Shown here piece by piece: positions 43,159 through 54,430 of a stretch of 64,000 nt of DNA. The stretch's first letter is position 1; each line of letters opens with the position of its first letter. Source of the stretch: Diphasiastrum complanatum (taxonomy: Eukaryota > Streptophyta > Lycopodiopsida > Lycopodiales > Lycopodiaceae). The stretch spans positions 1,219,973-1,283,972 of the forward strand of contig CM055113.1 of the NCBI GenBank assembly GCA_029204225.1, read 5' to 3'. The notes beneath the pieces were generated by a model that did not search any database, had not been told where the DNA came from, and saw nothing but the letters and a program-made list of their open reading frames with translations. The position numbers and the translations under genes were made by a program.

Positions 43159-43497
43159 TGTTAGAATAAGTAAGCCCGAGTTTCTCTCATAGTTCATGAC
43201 TTTCCGTGTTTAGCCATGATTTTGAGCTTTTTACTGCCTTTGAGATAGTATGCATGTGTGCCAGATTGACGGTACACATAGTGTAAGTTGGGACACATGT
43301 CTCGTAGCGGGGACCGAACTGTCATGCAACGGTATTCCACAAAAAGTAGACTGTGTATATATATCTTTCAGTCTCTTTTGTAAATATAGTTCAGAAGTAT
43401 TCTCTTGGGTTGGTGTGTGATCTCTCTTTACTGTTTATCTTATTGATGTTAGATTGCTTGCAAATTAGCTAACTACAGTGCCAGTAAGATCCTTGAC
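43159..43497 (+). repeat. E6 5' LTR
   Basis: From TGTTAGAATAAG to CCTTGACA, directly before the primer-binding site. TATA-like 'gtatatatatc' near 43349. No second copy here. Confidence 0.7.
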
Positions 43498-43510
43498 ATG
43501 GTATTAGAGC
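43498..43510 (+). promoter_or_regulatory. E6 primer-binding site
   Basis: TGGTATTAGAGCC, one mismatch to the initiator tRNA-Met complement. Confidence 0.85.
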
Positions 43511-44602
43511 CTGGGAGTGGTGCAGTTCGATGTTAGCTGGAAGCCGAATTTTGGGAAAATTTGAAGGACCGTTTACGGTTAGTCAAGCAAGCAATTGTTT
43601 GCAAGTGCAGTTGAATTCAAGCTTCAATATAAGCTATTGGCTTGATTAGGGAACAAAACTGAAAATTGCCAAATTTTCAAGTTGATTGGAACAAGCAAAG
43701 GGTTGCTGAGAAGAACAGCTTGTTTGCATTCAATTGTGCATCAATTGTGAAGCCAATAATGCAAAGAGAGTTCTTGCAGTAGGGCGACCTTAGTGGTGTA
43801 GGAGGCTGCCAAAAAAATCTCAGAAAAGGATTGAGTAAATCTCAAGAAAGCTCCATCCTTTATACACTAGGCTCTCTGAGTGTAAGACCGTAGATCTCTC
43901 TCTGAACATAGTATTTTTCAGTGTTGTGAATGCATGGAGAGGGGCGCCCTAGCAGTTAGAACGTGCCTACAAATGGTCATGGGCAATCGTACAGTATTCT
44001 GAGCATTGGATCAGCTGGTAGGAAGGCGTGGAGGGAATGCTTGGAGGCAGCCATCTCCAGGACAACAGAGAAGAAGGAAGGAGAGGCCGCAGGCCTCGCG
44101 CACGCCCACCAAGGATAGTCACATTGTGTTCTTAAGTATCTAGTGGACGGTGGAGCACAGATAAACGCTCAAAGGGCGCTGCACCATTAGATCAAGCCAT
44201 GTAGAGATCCACGGTTGAGATTGTGCACGCGAAAGCAGATGTTGGCCATAAGATCCTAAAGAACCAATGGGATTGGCTTAAAGGGTGCCCTAAAAAAGCC
44301 TTAAGGAATTGAAGGGTACACTTCAACTTCTTTAAAAAATTTCAATGTGAAATTGGAATTGGGTCCCCAAATTCACGAAGTTTGAAGTTAATTCATTGTA
44401 AAGAAACAGTGCATTTTCTATAAGGGCGCATATATTTTGGGCCTTTTCTCCGTTTAGGACCGTCCAAAAGAGTAAATCCTCCAAATTAAGGGCAGAAAAG
44501 GACTGTACCCTGCAAGTACGGTACCTGAAAATAGAGTGATTACCGCGGAGAAAGTGTTCGAAACACGCCAAAACTCTTTTCACCATTCCAGTGCACAAGA
44601 AG
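43511..44602 (+). other. E6 leader, first part
   Basis: No gene. Shares with E1 the 'tgcaagtacggtac' hairpin block and the sequence 'ttcaccattcca' just before the E5 insertion. Confidence 0.8.
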
Positions 44603-45010
44603 TGTTGTGGGTATTTCCAGCACAGTAATAAGTGCAAGGGTAGTGGCATCCTGCGCGTGTAAGCCCAACCCAACACAAGTAGCAAGTTGTAATTTCTCGG
44701 AATTAGAGACTAGGGGCTCAAAACTCTAAAATGACATTGGAGGCCCTAAGTCAAGTTGCAAATGAAAAAGTTAAAAGGGTCCAACTTAAAACTCACATGA
44801 ATCATGTGAGTGCCCTTGTGCTTTCTTAGCACCACTAGATTTAAGTTGTGTTTATTTTAAAGGCTTGGATTAGAATCCTTGCCCCAATGAAGTGGCCAAT
44901 GAGAGTGAAGGAGGCTCACCTCTAAAATCTATAAGAGGGAGCCATTTCCTTTGTATTGTATTATCTTCCATTCTCATTCTAATAAAACTCTCTTGGTTTT
45001 CCCATCTCCA

Positions 45011-45044
<34 letters not shown>

Positions 45045-45249
45045 TCTCCCTCTCTCCCTATGTTGGGATAGAATAGCTTTGGGTAGGCTCTCGAGCCCCC
45101 TAAGCCTTTCTCAACCTAGGCGATCTCTCTCTCCCTCTCTCCGCTCTCTTTCTCCCCTCTCTCATCTCCCTCTATCTTCTTGATATGCAGGTGAAGGCGA
45201 GGTTGTCGCTCCCAGTGACGGACCCCTATGCTACATCGACGACATAACA
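44603..45249 (+). repeat. E5 5' LTR
   Basis: 647 bp. TATA-like 'ctataagagggagcc' near 44929, polyadenylation-like 'aataaaactctc' near 44982, then CT-rich tracts. Lacks ~90 bp present near the start of the 3' LTR. Confidence 0.9.
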
Positions 45250-45250
45250 G

Positions 45251-45267
45251 TGGCACCGTTGCTGGGG
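45251..45267 (+). promoter_or_regulatory. E5 primer-binding site
   Basis: TGGCACCGTTGCTGGGG one base after the LTR; same class as in X and E8. Confidence 0.8.
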
Positions 45268-47434
45268 AGCACCACACACTTGCTTTGTCGCATAGTTTTC
45301 TTAATCTCTTCCTCTCTCTCCCTCTCTCTTTTCTTCTCTCTCACCATTCATTTTCACCAAAAAATCGGATTTTAGGGGTAGAATAGTGTGAGTAGTATTA
45401 GTTTTTGCCCTTTTTTTTGCGATTTTTTTGTTTGTTTCAATTGTAGGGAGAGATTGTGGGGTGGGAGGATCAGATCCAAGCACCCAATCCCTTCATTAAT
45501 CCATAAAATACATAAAAATCAGAAAAAAAGCTCAAAATCTGTTTTTGGAGGGAAAAAGAGAGGCAAAATCTCATCAAATTTTGATTTCTCAAAAACCAGT
45601 GGGCATGAACCTTCGCATGACTGGCAGCAACTCCAGGTACTGTCCTAGACCTGCATAGAAGCCTGCGAGGGTTAGTTCCAATCAGATTTTGAAAAAATAG
45701 AGAAAAACCCAAAAAAATTCAAAAATCCTTTGTAAAAATCAAAAAATAATTCAAAACTCAAAACTAACCTTCGCAGAGCTCTCTGAAGTTCCATCTCACT
45801 GAGGCAAGGACACAAAGAAATCTGCGAGAGCTAGATCCCAAAAAAAGTGCCCCTGTGAAGGTTCTCAAGAGCAAAAAATGGCCTAAAACCTTCTCAAACA
45901 ACAAATTTTTTACTTTCCTTGGGAAGTAACCTTCACAGAGCTCTCTGAAGTTCCATCTCACTGAGACAAGGACATAGAGAAGTCTGCGAGAGTTAGATCC
46001 CAAAAAAAGTGCCCCTGTGAAGGATCCCAAGAGCAAAAAGTGGCCTAGAACCTTCTCAGACAGCAAATTTTTTTAGTTTCCCTGAGAAGTAGCTCTTGCA
46101 GCTTGGTAAGCAAGTGGATCTGACTCATATACAAGCACATACCAGCCTGCGAAGATTAGTTCCTAAAAAATCTCAAAATTTGGCCAAAAACCCCCAAAAA
46201 AATGCAATTTTTTCAAGATTTTTTGAGTTTCCTAAAGAAGTAACTTTTGCAGCTTGATGAGCAGCTGAATCTGACTGAGATAAAAGTGTGTACCAGTCTG
46301 CGAGGGTTTTTCTCATAAAATCCTAAAATTTACAAAAAAACCCCAAAAAAATGCAGTTTTTTCAAGATTTTTTGAGTTTCCTTGGGAAGTAGCTCTTGCA
46401 ACTTGGTGAGTAGCTGAATCTGACTGAGATACAAGTGCATACCAGTCTGTGATGGTTTGTTCCCAAAAAATCTTAAAATTTTGCAAAAAGCCCCAAAAAA
46501 ATGCACTTTTTTCAAGATTTTTTTAGTTTCCTTGGGAAGTAGCTCTCGCAGCCTGGTGAGCAGCTGAATCTGACTTAGATACAAGTGATACCAGTCTGCA
46601 ACCTTTTTTTCCCAGAAAATCTTAAAATTTTGCCAAAAAAACCCCAAAAGAATGCACCTTTTTCAAGATTTTTTGAGTTTCCTTGGGAAGTAACTCTTGC
46701 AACTTGGTGAGCAGCTGAATCTGACTGAGATACAGTTCATACTAATCTGTGAGGGTTTGTTTCCATAAAATCTTAAAATTTTGCAAAAAAACCCTAGATC
46801 TGGCTACTATAAAAGTTTTGTGAAGATCCAATGGCTATATTTTAAAATATCCAAGAAAAAGTGCCAAAAAGTAGCAAAAAACTGAGTTTTTTCTATATCC
46901 TGACAAATTTGTCCATCAAGAACCCTTGAAAAACTCACATTGTCTAGAAATGGTCCACATACAACTACTGTAGGAAGGTTGAAGGTTAGATTCACTCAGA
47001 TCTGAAGAAATCTCAAAGAAAAAAAAACAACCAAGAAAAAGGGCTAAAGTTACACTATTAGCCAACTAAAACTGATCAGATCTTGTCAAATCTAGGTTGC
47101 AGTCACATTATCCATCAAGATCCAACATCCCTGGACTGAATCAAGTGAATAAATCTCAGATCAAGCCGATCAATTCTCTCCACATCAACCACTATCCATC
47201 GATCATTCTTCTGTCCCATCTCTATTCCATCTTCTATCTCCATCTCTGCTAGATAAATCCATTTTTGTCTCTATTCTCATCCATACTAATCCACCGTTTA
47301 CCGATTCTCTTCTCTTTTTCTTCTTCTCCATCTCCCAAAAAAAAAAAAAAAAAGTGGTTGGAACACCACAGTCATTGAGCAAACCCTGAAGCAATTCACC
47401 ACCCAGCTACTTTGCAACATTCTAGTGCTGAACT
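45268..47434 (+). other. E5 leader with ~150-bp repeats
   Basis: No gene. Seven diverged units start at about 45768, 45926, 46087, 46245, 46386, 46535 and 46687 with gaagta(a/g)c(c/t)..tcgcag-like sequence followed by ctgaatctgactgag or ccatctcactgag, then an A-rich stretch. The first type is shared with the X leader. Confidence 0.8.
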
Positions 47435-48474
47435 ATGGAGACCGCCCTTGTAGGATTATCGAAATTAAAAAACTTCCCTGCTGAAACAATCTGAGACTAC
47501 ACCTATCAGATCTATCATCTAGTGAAGGATTGTGAACCCCCGATTCCCCAACAGATCATCGTGGCAAAATACTATGTCGGAGTGCCCAAAAGGATCAGAT
47601 CTGGTATGGAAGAGTTAGCATTTTATGCGTCGCTTGCACAACTTTGTAAGGATGATGCCTTGATGGAAATCTCACTCGAGAAGAAGGATTTTCCCTATCT
47701 AGATGGGGAATCAGAGGAACAAAGGTCGAAAACGAGCAATGATTCAACAAGAATGGAACCCCATTCAAGGCAACAAAGTGCAGCAAGGTCAAGCAGATCA
47801 AGTGCAGCGGAAGACCAAGAACCTTGCAGTTCAAGCTATCAGCAAGCTTATGCTCGCTCTATTAAGTTTCTTGAAAAGGATGAATGTACCTTCTGCTTTG
47901 GAGATCATCCAAGTACCAGGTGTCCAATCAAGAATCTGCGCTTGTTAAAAGGACAAAATACAGAGCAACAGGCTTGTCGACAGTAAGATCCAGCGGTTCA
48001 ACGGTCATAAGCAAAATCAAGCCAACAAGGAGCTCACCAGAAGGATGGATGTCAGATTGATCCATCTAAATCATGAGTTTTTTCAACAAACAGTGGCAAG
48101 GTAGAAGTTTTGCATGTCACCGCAGTCAATGGAGGACCATAACAGCCTACCAGTCTATTTTGTGGAAGATCCTAAGGGGAATCTGTTACCGGTGTATGCC
48201 TATCATCTTTGAGGTGATGGCATACTGCACTCAGTTAGGTGCTATGGATGCGGAGGAAAACACTGACGGGCTGAATGTCCACACCGAGGGGATCCGTCAA
48301 CATTTGATCCCTCGTGTTCACAATGCGGAGTTAATCATCCATGCCGAGATTGCCCGATGAGACATTCACAAATAGCCAAGAGGCATTTGGCCTATATAGA
48401 CCAACATGCACCTAGAGTAACCTCGAACGTACTACAAGAGAAAAATACTTGTGCCACCGGGTTATGAAACGAGT
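47435..48474 (+). pseudogene. E5 gag with three short zinc knuckles
   Basis: ATG at 47435 (METALVGLSKLKNFP), an in-frame TGA at codon 20, then an open frame to 47986 (QQIIVAKYYVGVPKRIRSGM, a Ser-rich linker, CTFCFGDHPSTRCPIKNLRL). After stops and frame changes it continues with GKVEVLHVTAVNGG (about 48090) and GDGILHSVRCYGCGGKH. A stop follows H, then RAECPHRGDPSTF, CSQCGVNHPCRDCP and a basic tail to about 48474. All three knuckles are C-X2-C-X3-H-X4-C. The middle block between knuckles is shared with 33260-34200. Distant from standard Ty3/gypsy gag by eye. Confidence 0.82.
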
Positions 48475-48558
48475 GACGAAGAGGACAATCTGGCAAAAGT
48501 CCCAAAGTACGCAAAGATACCCTCGGGCACACAAGTAAAACCATCACAGAAGACATAG

Positions 48559-49248
48559 ATGGTAGAATCAAACATGCCAATGGTAACTGAGGAAGTCAAA
48601 AAATTGGCGTCCGACGAAGTCCAACGGATTTTACCAAGTCTCTTGGCGCAATCACTACAAAGAATTCTTAGTGATGAATTACAAAGGGGACTAGCATCAA
48701 CAGAGCAACTTGAAGACAATTCAACACAAGATCCAAGAAACAGTGCCATCACGCAGCCTTCAACTGGAAAGTACAATGACCAAGAGAAGACTAAAGTTGA
48801 TGATTGCTCCTCAATGAGCAAGATTCAACCAAAGTCTAATTGTTCCACAATTCAACAGACCCCCAAATCAACGCCAATTCGGGGTATATCCATTCTTCGA
48901 AGGCCAAATCTAGGAAATCCAAGCCCAAAATGGCCAATTGTACAGCAAGAACCAGCACCTACAATGACAAAGCCTTGTCCTAAATCTATGATATTGACTG
49001 CTGAGGAAAGTCGGCAAGTTGATGCATACTTCGAATACCTGGACAAACAAGAGCATCAAGCAAGCACGTCATATCCACATTATGATTTGGGGGAGTCCAT
49101 GACATTCGGACCAGTTGCGCTGATCTATGAGGATCCATTATATCAGCAAGATTTATCTTGGGATCCTCCGATGGCATACCTCGACTACCCAACTATCAAT
49201 GAACAAGGTTATTCGGAATGGCCACCAGACCCTTATGGGTATTATTGA
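48559..49248 (+). CDS. E5 C-terminal ORF, unknown function (229 aa)
   Basis: The ATG at 48559 opens a frame that is intact to 49248. The N-terminal part is helix-prone and charged (EEVKKLASDEVQRILPSLLA, SDELQRGLASTEQLED). The middle is Ser/Pro/Gln-rich with a GISILRRPNLGNP block. The end is acidic and aromatic (MTFGPVALIYEDPLYQ, YSEWPPDPYGYY). I do not recognise it. Given its place it is probably the C-terminal part of an originally longer Gag protein. Start codon choice is not strongly supported. Confidence 0.5.
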   Translation: MVESNMPMVTEEVKKLASDEVQRILPSLLAQSLQRILSDELQRGLASTEQLEDNSTQDPRNSAITQPSTGKYNDQEKTKVDDCSSMSKIQPKSNCSTIQQTPKSTPIRGISILRRPNLGNPSPKWPIVQQEPAPTMTKPCPKSMILTAEESRQVDAYFEYLDKQEHQASTSYPHYDLGESMTFGPVALIYEDPLYQQDLSWDPPMAYLDYPTINEQGYSEWPPDPYGYY

Positions 49249-49439
49249 AAATTTGGCAAGTCCAAGTCCTTGCCTAATCGCCATCATCCAATAAAGCCTC
49301 AGGTTTTAAGTAAGCAAATTTTATCCACGTTTTTCCTGAAGCACCCATGTCCCAGCAATAAAAGAACCAACAACAGCGCCCCTTCACGACAGTTGCAGCC
49401 TAGTGCCGAGGGACCGACACTACTTTGGGCCGTGGACCC
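49249..49439 (+). other. E5 3' untranslated stretch
   Basis: No gene and no clear polypurine tract; the sequence before the LTR is gggccgtggaccc. Confidence 0.6.
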
Positions 49440-50179
49440 TGTTGTGGGTATTTCCTGCAAAATAATAAACAAGTGGGTCCCACCACTTAAAATACTGTTG
49501 GCCAAGCCTTACCTAGTGGGCCCCGCCACAGTACATTGTAAGTAGGGTAATAAGTGCGAGGGCACTGGCATTCTGCACGTGTAAGCCCAACCCAGCACAA
49601 GTAGCAAGTTGTAATTCCTCGGAATAAGAGACTAGGGGCTTAAAACTCTAAATTGACATCAGAGGCCCTAAGTCAAGTTGCAAATAAAAAAGCTAAAAGG
49701 GTCCAACTTAAAACTCACATGAATCATGTGAGTGCCCTCGTGCTTTCTTAGCACCAATAGATTTAAGTTTTGTTTATTTTAAAGACTTGGATTAAAATCC
49801 TTGCCTCAATGAAGTGGCCAATGAGAGTGAAGGAGGCTCACCTCTAAAATCTATAAGAGGGAGCCATTTCCTTTGTATTGTATCATCTTTCATTCTCATT
49901 CTAATAAAACTCTCGTGGTTTTTCCATCTCCATCTCTCTCTCTCTCCTCTCTCTCTCTCTCTTCTCCCTCTCTCTTCTCCCTCTCTCCCTACGTTGGGAT
50001 AGAATAGCTTTGGGTAGGCGCTCGAGCCCCCAAAGCCTTTCTGAACCTAGGCATTCTCTCTCTTCCTCTCTCCACTCTCTTTCTCCCCTCTCTCTTCTCC
50101 CTCTCTCTTCTTGCTATGCAGGTGAAGGCGAGGTTGTCGCTGTCGCTCTTGACCCCTATGCTACATCGATGACACAACA
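49440..50179 (+). repeat. E5 3' LTR
   Basis: 740 bp, matching the 5' LTR except for ~90 extra bp after the first 16 bases and scattered changes. Confidence 0.9.
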
Positions 50180-50371
50180 AGTAGTTGGGAGTTGGTGATG
50201 AAGGGCATTTCGGAGGACGACACTGATTTGGCTTCCGATTTGGCAAAAAAGCGACGGGAGGTCCTGAAACTTTTTTGGTCAAACCTTAAAGTTGACTTTT
50301 AGAAGTCTAAATTGCTCCATAAGCTTGTCATTGGGCCTCATTAAAACGCTATAGGAGCAATTTTTGGTGAA
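50180..50371 (+). other. E6 leader, second part
   Basis: Resumes the E6 leader; 'gggcatttcggaggacgac' corresponds to E1 near 2992-3010. Confidence 0.8.
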
Positions 50372-50685
50372 ATGGCAGGATTGGGAGAATCCAAGCTTGG
50401 AGAAGCTAGTAGATTGGACAGGGTATCCAATTATAGCATTTGAAAATTCAAAATGAAAAGTATTTTCATGAAAAAGGAGTTGTGGGACATTGTCACTGGG
50501 GTGGAACAACGGCCAGCTACAACTCCAGCCGATATTCGTGCGGACACTTGGGATGCACTCAAAACGCAGTTTTAAACGGCGAACCCCTCTTAAATGATGT
50601 TTTTGAGGACCAAACTCATAAATGTTCGCATGGAAGATAATGAGGGCATAGGGTCCTATTTCTAACAATAAAGGAGTTACTAGAC
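50372..50685 (+). pseudogene. E6 gag 5' fragment
   Basis: ATG at 50372: MAGLGESKLGEASRLDRVSN, a stop, KFKMKSIFMKKELWDIVTGV, ADIRA, then a deletion jump to TWDALKTQF and NPS..MMFLRTKLINVRMEDN. It matches E1 gag in layout. Truncated at about 50685. Confidence 0.85.
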
Positions 50686-50689
50686 ACAT

Positions 50690-51525
50690 CGAGGTACACA
50701 TTCCAAGACCACGGTCCACTATAAAAAGTAGAGATCTACGACCCGTTCGATCAACAAAGATGGTGGCCGCCAGAACGAAGACGGTCTTAGAACATCCTAC
50801 CATAACAGTAGAGCCTAAATCCCCGTTTGTACTCTTGATCCCCGCAGCAGCAAAGATGGAGGGGCTGTAGTACAAAACTGCAGGAACTCAAGATGCTTGA
50901 TTAAAGAACTGGAATACCATAGCCACAATCAATATCCGTCTTACTGCCGCATTAGGCCAGAGAAGCTCACTCCAAACGCTTCTATTCTGACGTCCTACCT
51001 CATAATCTAGTAATGGAACCGGATGCTCCGACCTGTTCGAGAGATATTGTTTAGTGTCCCTGGATATTTTAATCAGAAATCGGCGAGCTTCATCCAGTCG
51101 CCTCTTGACAACAAGCCAACGTGGTGATTCTGGGATGAATGGTAGTCCACAGACCAGAAGAATTCCCGGGAAAGCTCCCAGACCAAGCATTATCCTCCAA
51201 TCGATGTTGGAGGGCAATCCTGAGAGGAGATAGCCAGAAAGATAACCGAGTAATATTCCAAAGATCAAAGAGATTTCCGGCAAGGAGATCAATATTGTGC
51301 CGCGGATTTCTGGACGTGATACTTCAGCAATGTAAAAAGGGCGACTATAACATAGACGGCTCCTACAGAGATTCCTGACAACAACCTTCCCGTGAGCAAG
51401 AGACCAAACGATGGTGCAATTCCCATAACTATAGAGCCTATCAAACAAACAAAGGCTGCAAAAGCCATGGTATTCTTTCGGCCGACGACATTTGACCCTA
51501 AATATGGCCTCCCAAAGCTCATCCA
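50690..51525 (-). pseudogene. Polyol/monosaccharide transporter gene fragment
   Basis: Minus strand: AFAAFVCLIGSIVMGIAPSF, LLTGRLLSGISVGAVYV, (frame shift) YIAEVSRPEIRGTILISLPE, FGILLGYLSGYLLSGLP, WRIMLGLGAFPGILLVCGLP, IPESPRWLVVKRRLDEARRF, then SVWSELLWPNAAVRRILIVA, (frame shift) YYSPSIFAAAGI and KTVFVLAATIFVDRTGRRSL. PESPRWL, the R.G sequence and the D-R-x-GRR loop are signatures of the MFS sugar porter family; the best fit is plant polyol transporters. About the central half of a ~500-residue membrane protein is present, with at least two frameshifts and no start or end. The E6 junction cuts its 3' side. Confidence 0.85.
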
Positions 51526-52249
51526 GTTACAAATTTATGGTCAAATTGTATTCCGACTTAGAATAATCAAGTAACAATAAAGTACTACGATAAAGGTATT
51601 ACTTTACATGAATTTTACATTTTTGAAAAACTTGGCCCTTGAGGTTTTCCCTGTTCTCATATCCTTCGGACGAGGACAACCATCGTCCGAGGTTTCACTC
51701 TTTACAAAAGATGAAAGATGCAAAAACAATGGGTGTTTGTGTGAGTGCTAGTGTAATTACATGCAAGTATACACACAAAGGCTGCAATTGCTAGGATGAA
51801 ACACCATCCTCATAAAATGACAGCAATGTATAGTGATACTCAAATTAGAGCTCCCAAAAAGAAATATAATAAAGTAAGATTTAACGTTATTTCTCTCATT
51901 AATAATTGTGTACGATATTCACATAAAGATCTTGTATAATACAATAACATATTGATAGCATTCTTTATTTGTTTAATGTTAGAAAATTATCATTTTCATG
52001 AATTGACATCCTAAAAAAAGTAAAGAATGTATATAAATTTGAAAAAAATTGATTAACATATGAACATGTTACACATGGGCTACAATAATGTATCAATAAA
52101 TGCGACACAATGTCATACATGACGTGTAGAAGATGATGTGAAAGGCTCATATGCTACTAATAGTGTGAAGCGACTCTACCTGAAGGAAAACTAAATTGAT
52201 ACATCCGAATTTACACTCTGATCTAGTTATTAAGCTCCGCAATGCCTTG
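51526..52249. other. Gene-free AT-rich stretch
   Basis: No supportable feature; may include decayed transporter intron or flank. Confidence 0.5.
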
Positions 52250-52740
52250 TACTTAGGTGTCCTTTGTATTTTGGGACCACCTTCAGGAGCATAATGTCCA
52301 TCCAATTTTCTCTCCTAGGAATCTGTCATTTTCTCTCTATGGAATGCACGTTCTCTCTCCTCTCTCCCGTGGAATGCATGTTCTCTCTCTACGGAATGCA
52401 CATTCTCTCTCCTCTCTCCGGTGGAATGTGCATGTGCTATGTGGCAGCCCGTTGTCCACATCCACATTCACCACAAATGTAAAAAAATTTGCCCCAAAAA
52501 ACCGAAAAAACAAAACAAAAACTAGTCCACGCGTACGTCCGTACGGCCCCAAAAAAAACTAGTCCACATGTACGGCCGTACAACAGTACCGTACAGCCCA
52601 AAAAAAAAAAAACCTTCGCACAATGACATTATAAGGGAAGGCCCGAAGTCCTCGGACCTTCCTTGCTGGTCGGGGCTTGCCCTCTGGCTCCCGCCGTTGG
52701 AGGGCCCTCCCAGCAAGGAAGGCCCTCAGACAGCGATGTT
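52250..52740 (+). repeat. Duplicated non-coding block R1
   Basis: Starts with 'aggtgtcctttgtatttt' and 'ggagcataatgtccatcc', then ctctcc/ggtggaatgca(c/t) repeats and a 'caagga agg ccctc'-type end ('cccagcaaggaaggccctc', about 52707). A shorter version is R2 (54094-54422). R1 has about 190 extra bp including repeated 'gtacg(g/t)ccgtac' and a 13-bp inverted pair ccttccttgctgg / ccagcaaggaagg (about 52660 and 52708). Confidence 0.8.
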
Positions 52741-53480
52741 GCTTATTGGCACTTATTGGCCCGGGAGGGGGAGTAACGCCTGCTCCTGTGCCTATGCGAC
52801 ACGTGGATCAGGAGCCCGGGCCCTCAAAATTTTCTTGGTGAGAGACGCTATCGCAGTTCCGGGCACCTGGCGCCAGCGTCTCGCGGTCCGGGGCACCCTG
52901 CCCTGGCGTCAGGCAGGGCGCAAGCTGGCGCCGCACGGGCAGGCAGGGGGCGAGCGTAGGCCCAGGGTGGCGTCGGGCAGACGCGGCGCCAGGTGGGCGC
53001 TGGGCAGCTGGAGCACGAAATTTTTCCGAGCACTGGGCGTGACCCGGGTGTGACTGGCGTGCCCCCGAGCACGCACACATGGTAGTAATGAACAATTTAT
53101 GTAATATATACAGAAGTTGCTCAGTCCATAGGAAACTTATCGGACAAAGTTGAGCTTTGCAGGCAGGTGTGTAGGTGCCTGGCAGGGGGGCAGATTGTGG
53201 GGATAGTGTGGGGACACGCGACTGTGATGCATTGGGGCGGGCGTCATCGTATGCATCCCAATAAGAGACGAGGCTCAGACAGGCCCCGTTGCCATGCTCG
53301 CGAGGGCGGTGCCCGTCAAAAATTGGGGGCGCAGTTGAGTTTCGCTGGCAAGCGCTAGGGTGTGGTCTCAAGCACCCCGTCGATGGAGTCGGGCAGCGTA
53401 GGTGGCACCAGGCAGTCCATGAACGACGATGGGCAGCCACAGGTGGCGCCAGGCACCTTCACACCCAGGCACGCACATGT
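52741..53480. other. GC-rich non-coding island
   Basis: Much richer in G+C than its surroundings, with many ggcgcca/cggcgcc and caggca motifs. Long open frames on both strands across it (e.g. 53440-52808 on the minus strand) are Pro/Ala/Arg-rich and look like composition artefacts. Confidence 0.65.
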
Positions 53481-54085
53481 AAAAGTATGACAAACTTTGT
53501 CTATATATTCCCTCTCCCTAATCCCATAAAAACATTTATAGGATAAGTTTTGGTTGTCCGAACACATGGCACATGAGCATCCAATTTTTTTTTTTTTAAC
53601 GTGTGGTTGTCGTGAAGCTGGGGCCAAAATGGGCATTGCTTTGAGTGTGAGACCCACCAATGTTTTTGTGAAATAATATGCAAAACTTAGAGAGTAATAA
53701 ATTTTCAAATTATTGCTATGTAGTATGAAATACCTCTTCAATAAATTCGTCTTTTGCTTGATCCTTTAGGTTCCTTAATGTGAGTTACTCTCTAATAAGG
53801 CCCTGCTAAACAAATGTAAATTGGTGCAAAGGTGAGCAAATCTCCAAATAAGAAAAACTCCAAAGTTTCAAAACAGGTCATTAAGGATGTATAAATTTCC
53901 TAACAAAAACAAATAATGAAAAATAAAAGTCTTCAAGAGTCCACGAATATATATATATATATATATATGAAAAAAGGATAGTCGCCGTCAGCAGCTCAGC
54001 CTTTTTACACAGAAAAGGATGGCTAGATTTTTGGGAATAAAAAAGGATAGTTGATAACTTGATTCCCATGGAGTTTTTCTGTAAC
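53481..54085. other. Gene-free stretch with TA microsatellite
   Basis: TA tract at about 53947-53968. Nothing else supported. Confidence 0.65.
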
Positions 54086-54093
54086 GTAATGCC

Positions 54094-54422
54094 TTATGCT
54101 CAGGTGTCCTTTGTATTTTGGGACCACCTCCAGGAGCATAATGTCCATCCAATTTTCTCTCTCCTAGGAATCTGTCATTCTCTCTCCTCTCTTCGGTGGA
54201 ATTCACTTTCTCTCTCATCTCTCCGGTGGAATGCACATTCTCTCTCCGGTGGAATGCACGTTCTCTCCTCTCTCCGGTGGAATGTGCATGTGCTATGTGG
54301 CAGCCCGTCATTGGCTGTCCACATCCACATTCCACCACAAACGTAAAAAAATTTGAGAAAAAAAAACGGCAAGGGCCCTCCCAGCAAGGAAGGCCCTCAG
54401 ACAGGGCCTTCCCCCCCACTAA
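54094..54422 (+). mobile_element. R2: candidate small non-autonomous insertion
   Basis: 329 bp flanked by the 8-bp direct repeat GTAATGCC (54086-54093 and 54423-54430). It is similar to R1 at both ends but lacks its middle. An 8-bp target duplication is what hAT transposons make. Terminal inverted repeats are not convincing, so the class is open. Confidence 0.45.
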
Positions 54423-54430
54423 GTAATGCC

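Larger units (their letters stand above)
44603..50179 (+). mobile_element. E5: gag-only LTR element
   Basis: LTRs 44603-45249 and 49440-50179 start TGTTGTGGG and end CATAACA/CACAACA (7-bp inverted repeat in the 3' copy). Flanks AGAAG and AGTAG are a near-match target duplication. The internal 4.2 kb holds a primer-binding site, a long repeat-bearing leader, a broken gag with three zinc knuckles and a 229-codon ORF. No protease, RT, RNase H or integrase motif is seen, so it is non-autonomous. The LTRs differ by a block of ~90 bp and by point changes. Confidence 0.9.
43159..50685 (+). mobile_element. E6: 5' part of a copia element related to E1, split by E5
   Basis: 5' LTR (43159-43497), primer-binding site, leader, then E5 (44603-50179) inserted in the leader, then the rest of the leader and a gag start (50372). 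The leader on both sides of E5 aligns with the continuous E1 leader (about 2690-3080). Gag breaks off at about 50685, where antisense transporter sequence begins. Confidence 0.85.

Noticed and set aside
50690-51525. Functional sugar transporter gene
   Set aside because: Frameshifts, missing N- and C-terminal halves and a retroelement junction at its 3' side show it is a fragment.
52568-53440. Long open frames on both strands in the GC-rich island (161 and 210 codons)
   Set aside because: Both strands are open at once, the products are Pro/Ala/Arg-rich with no motif, and stops are rare simply because of GC content.
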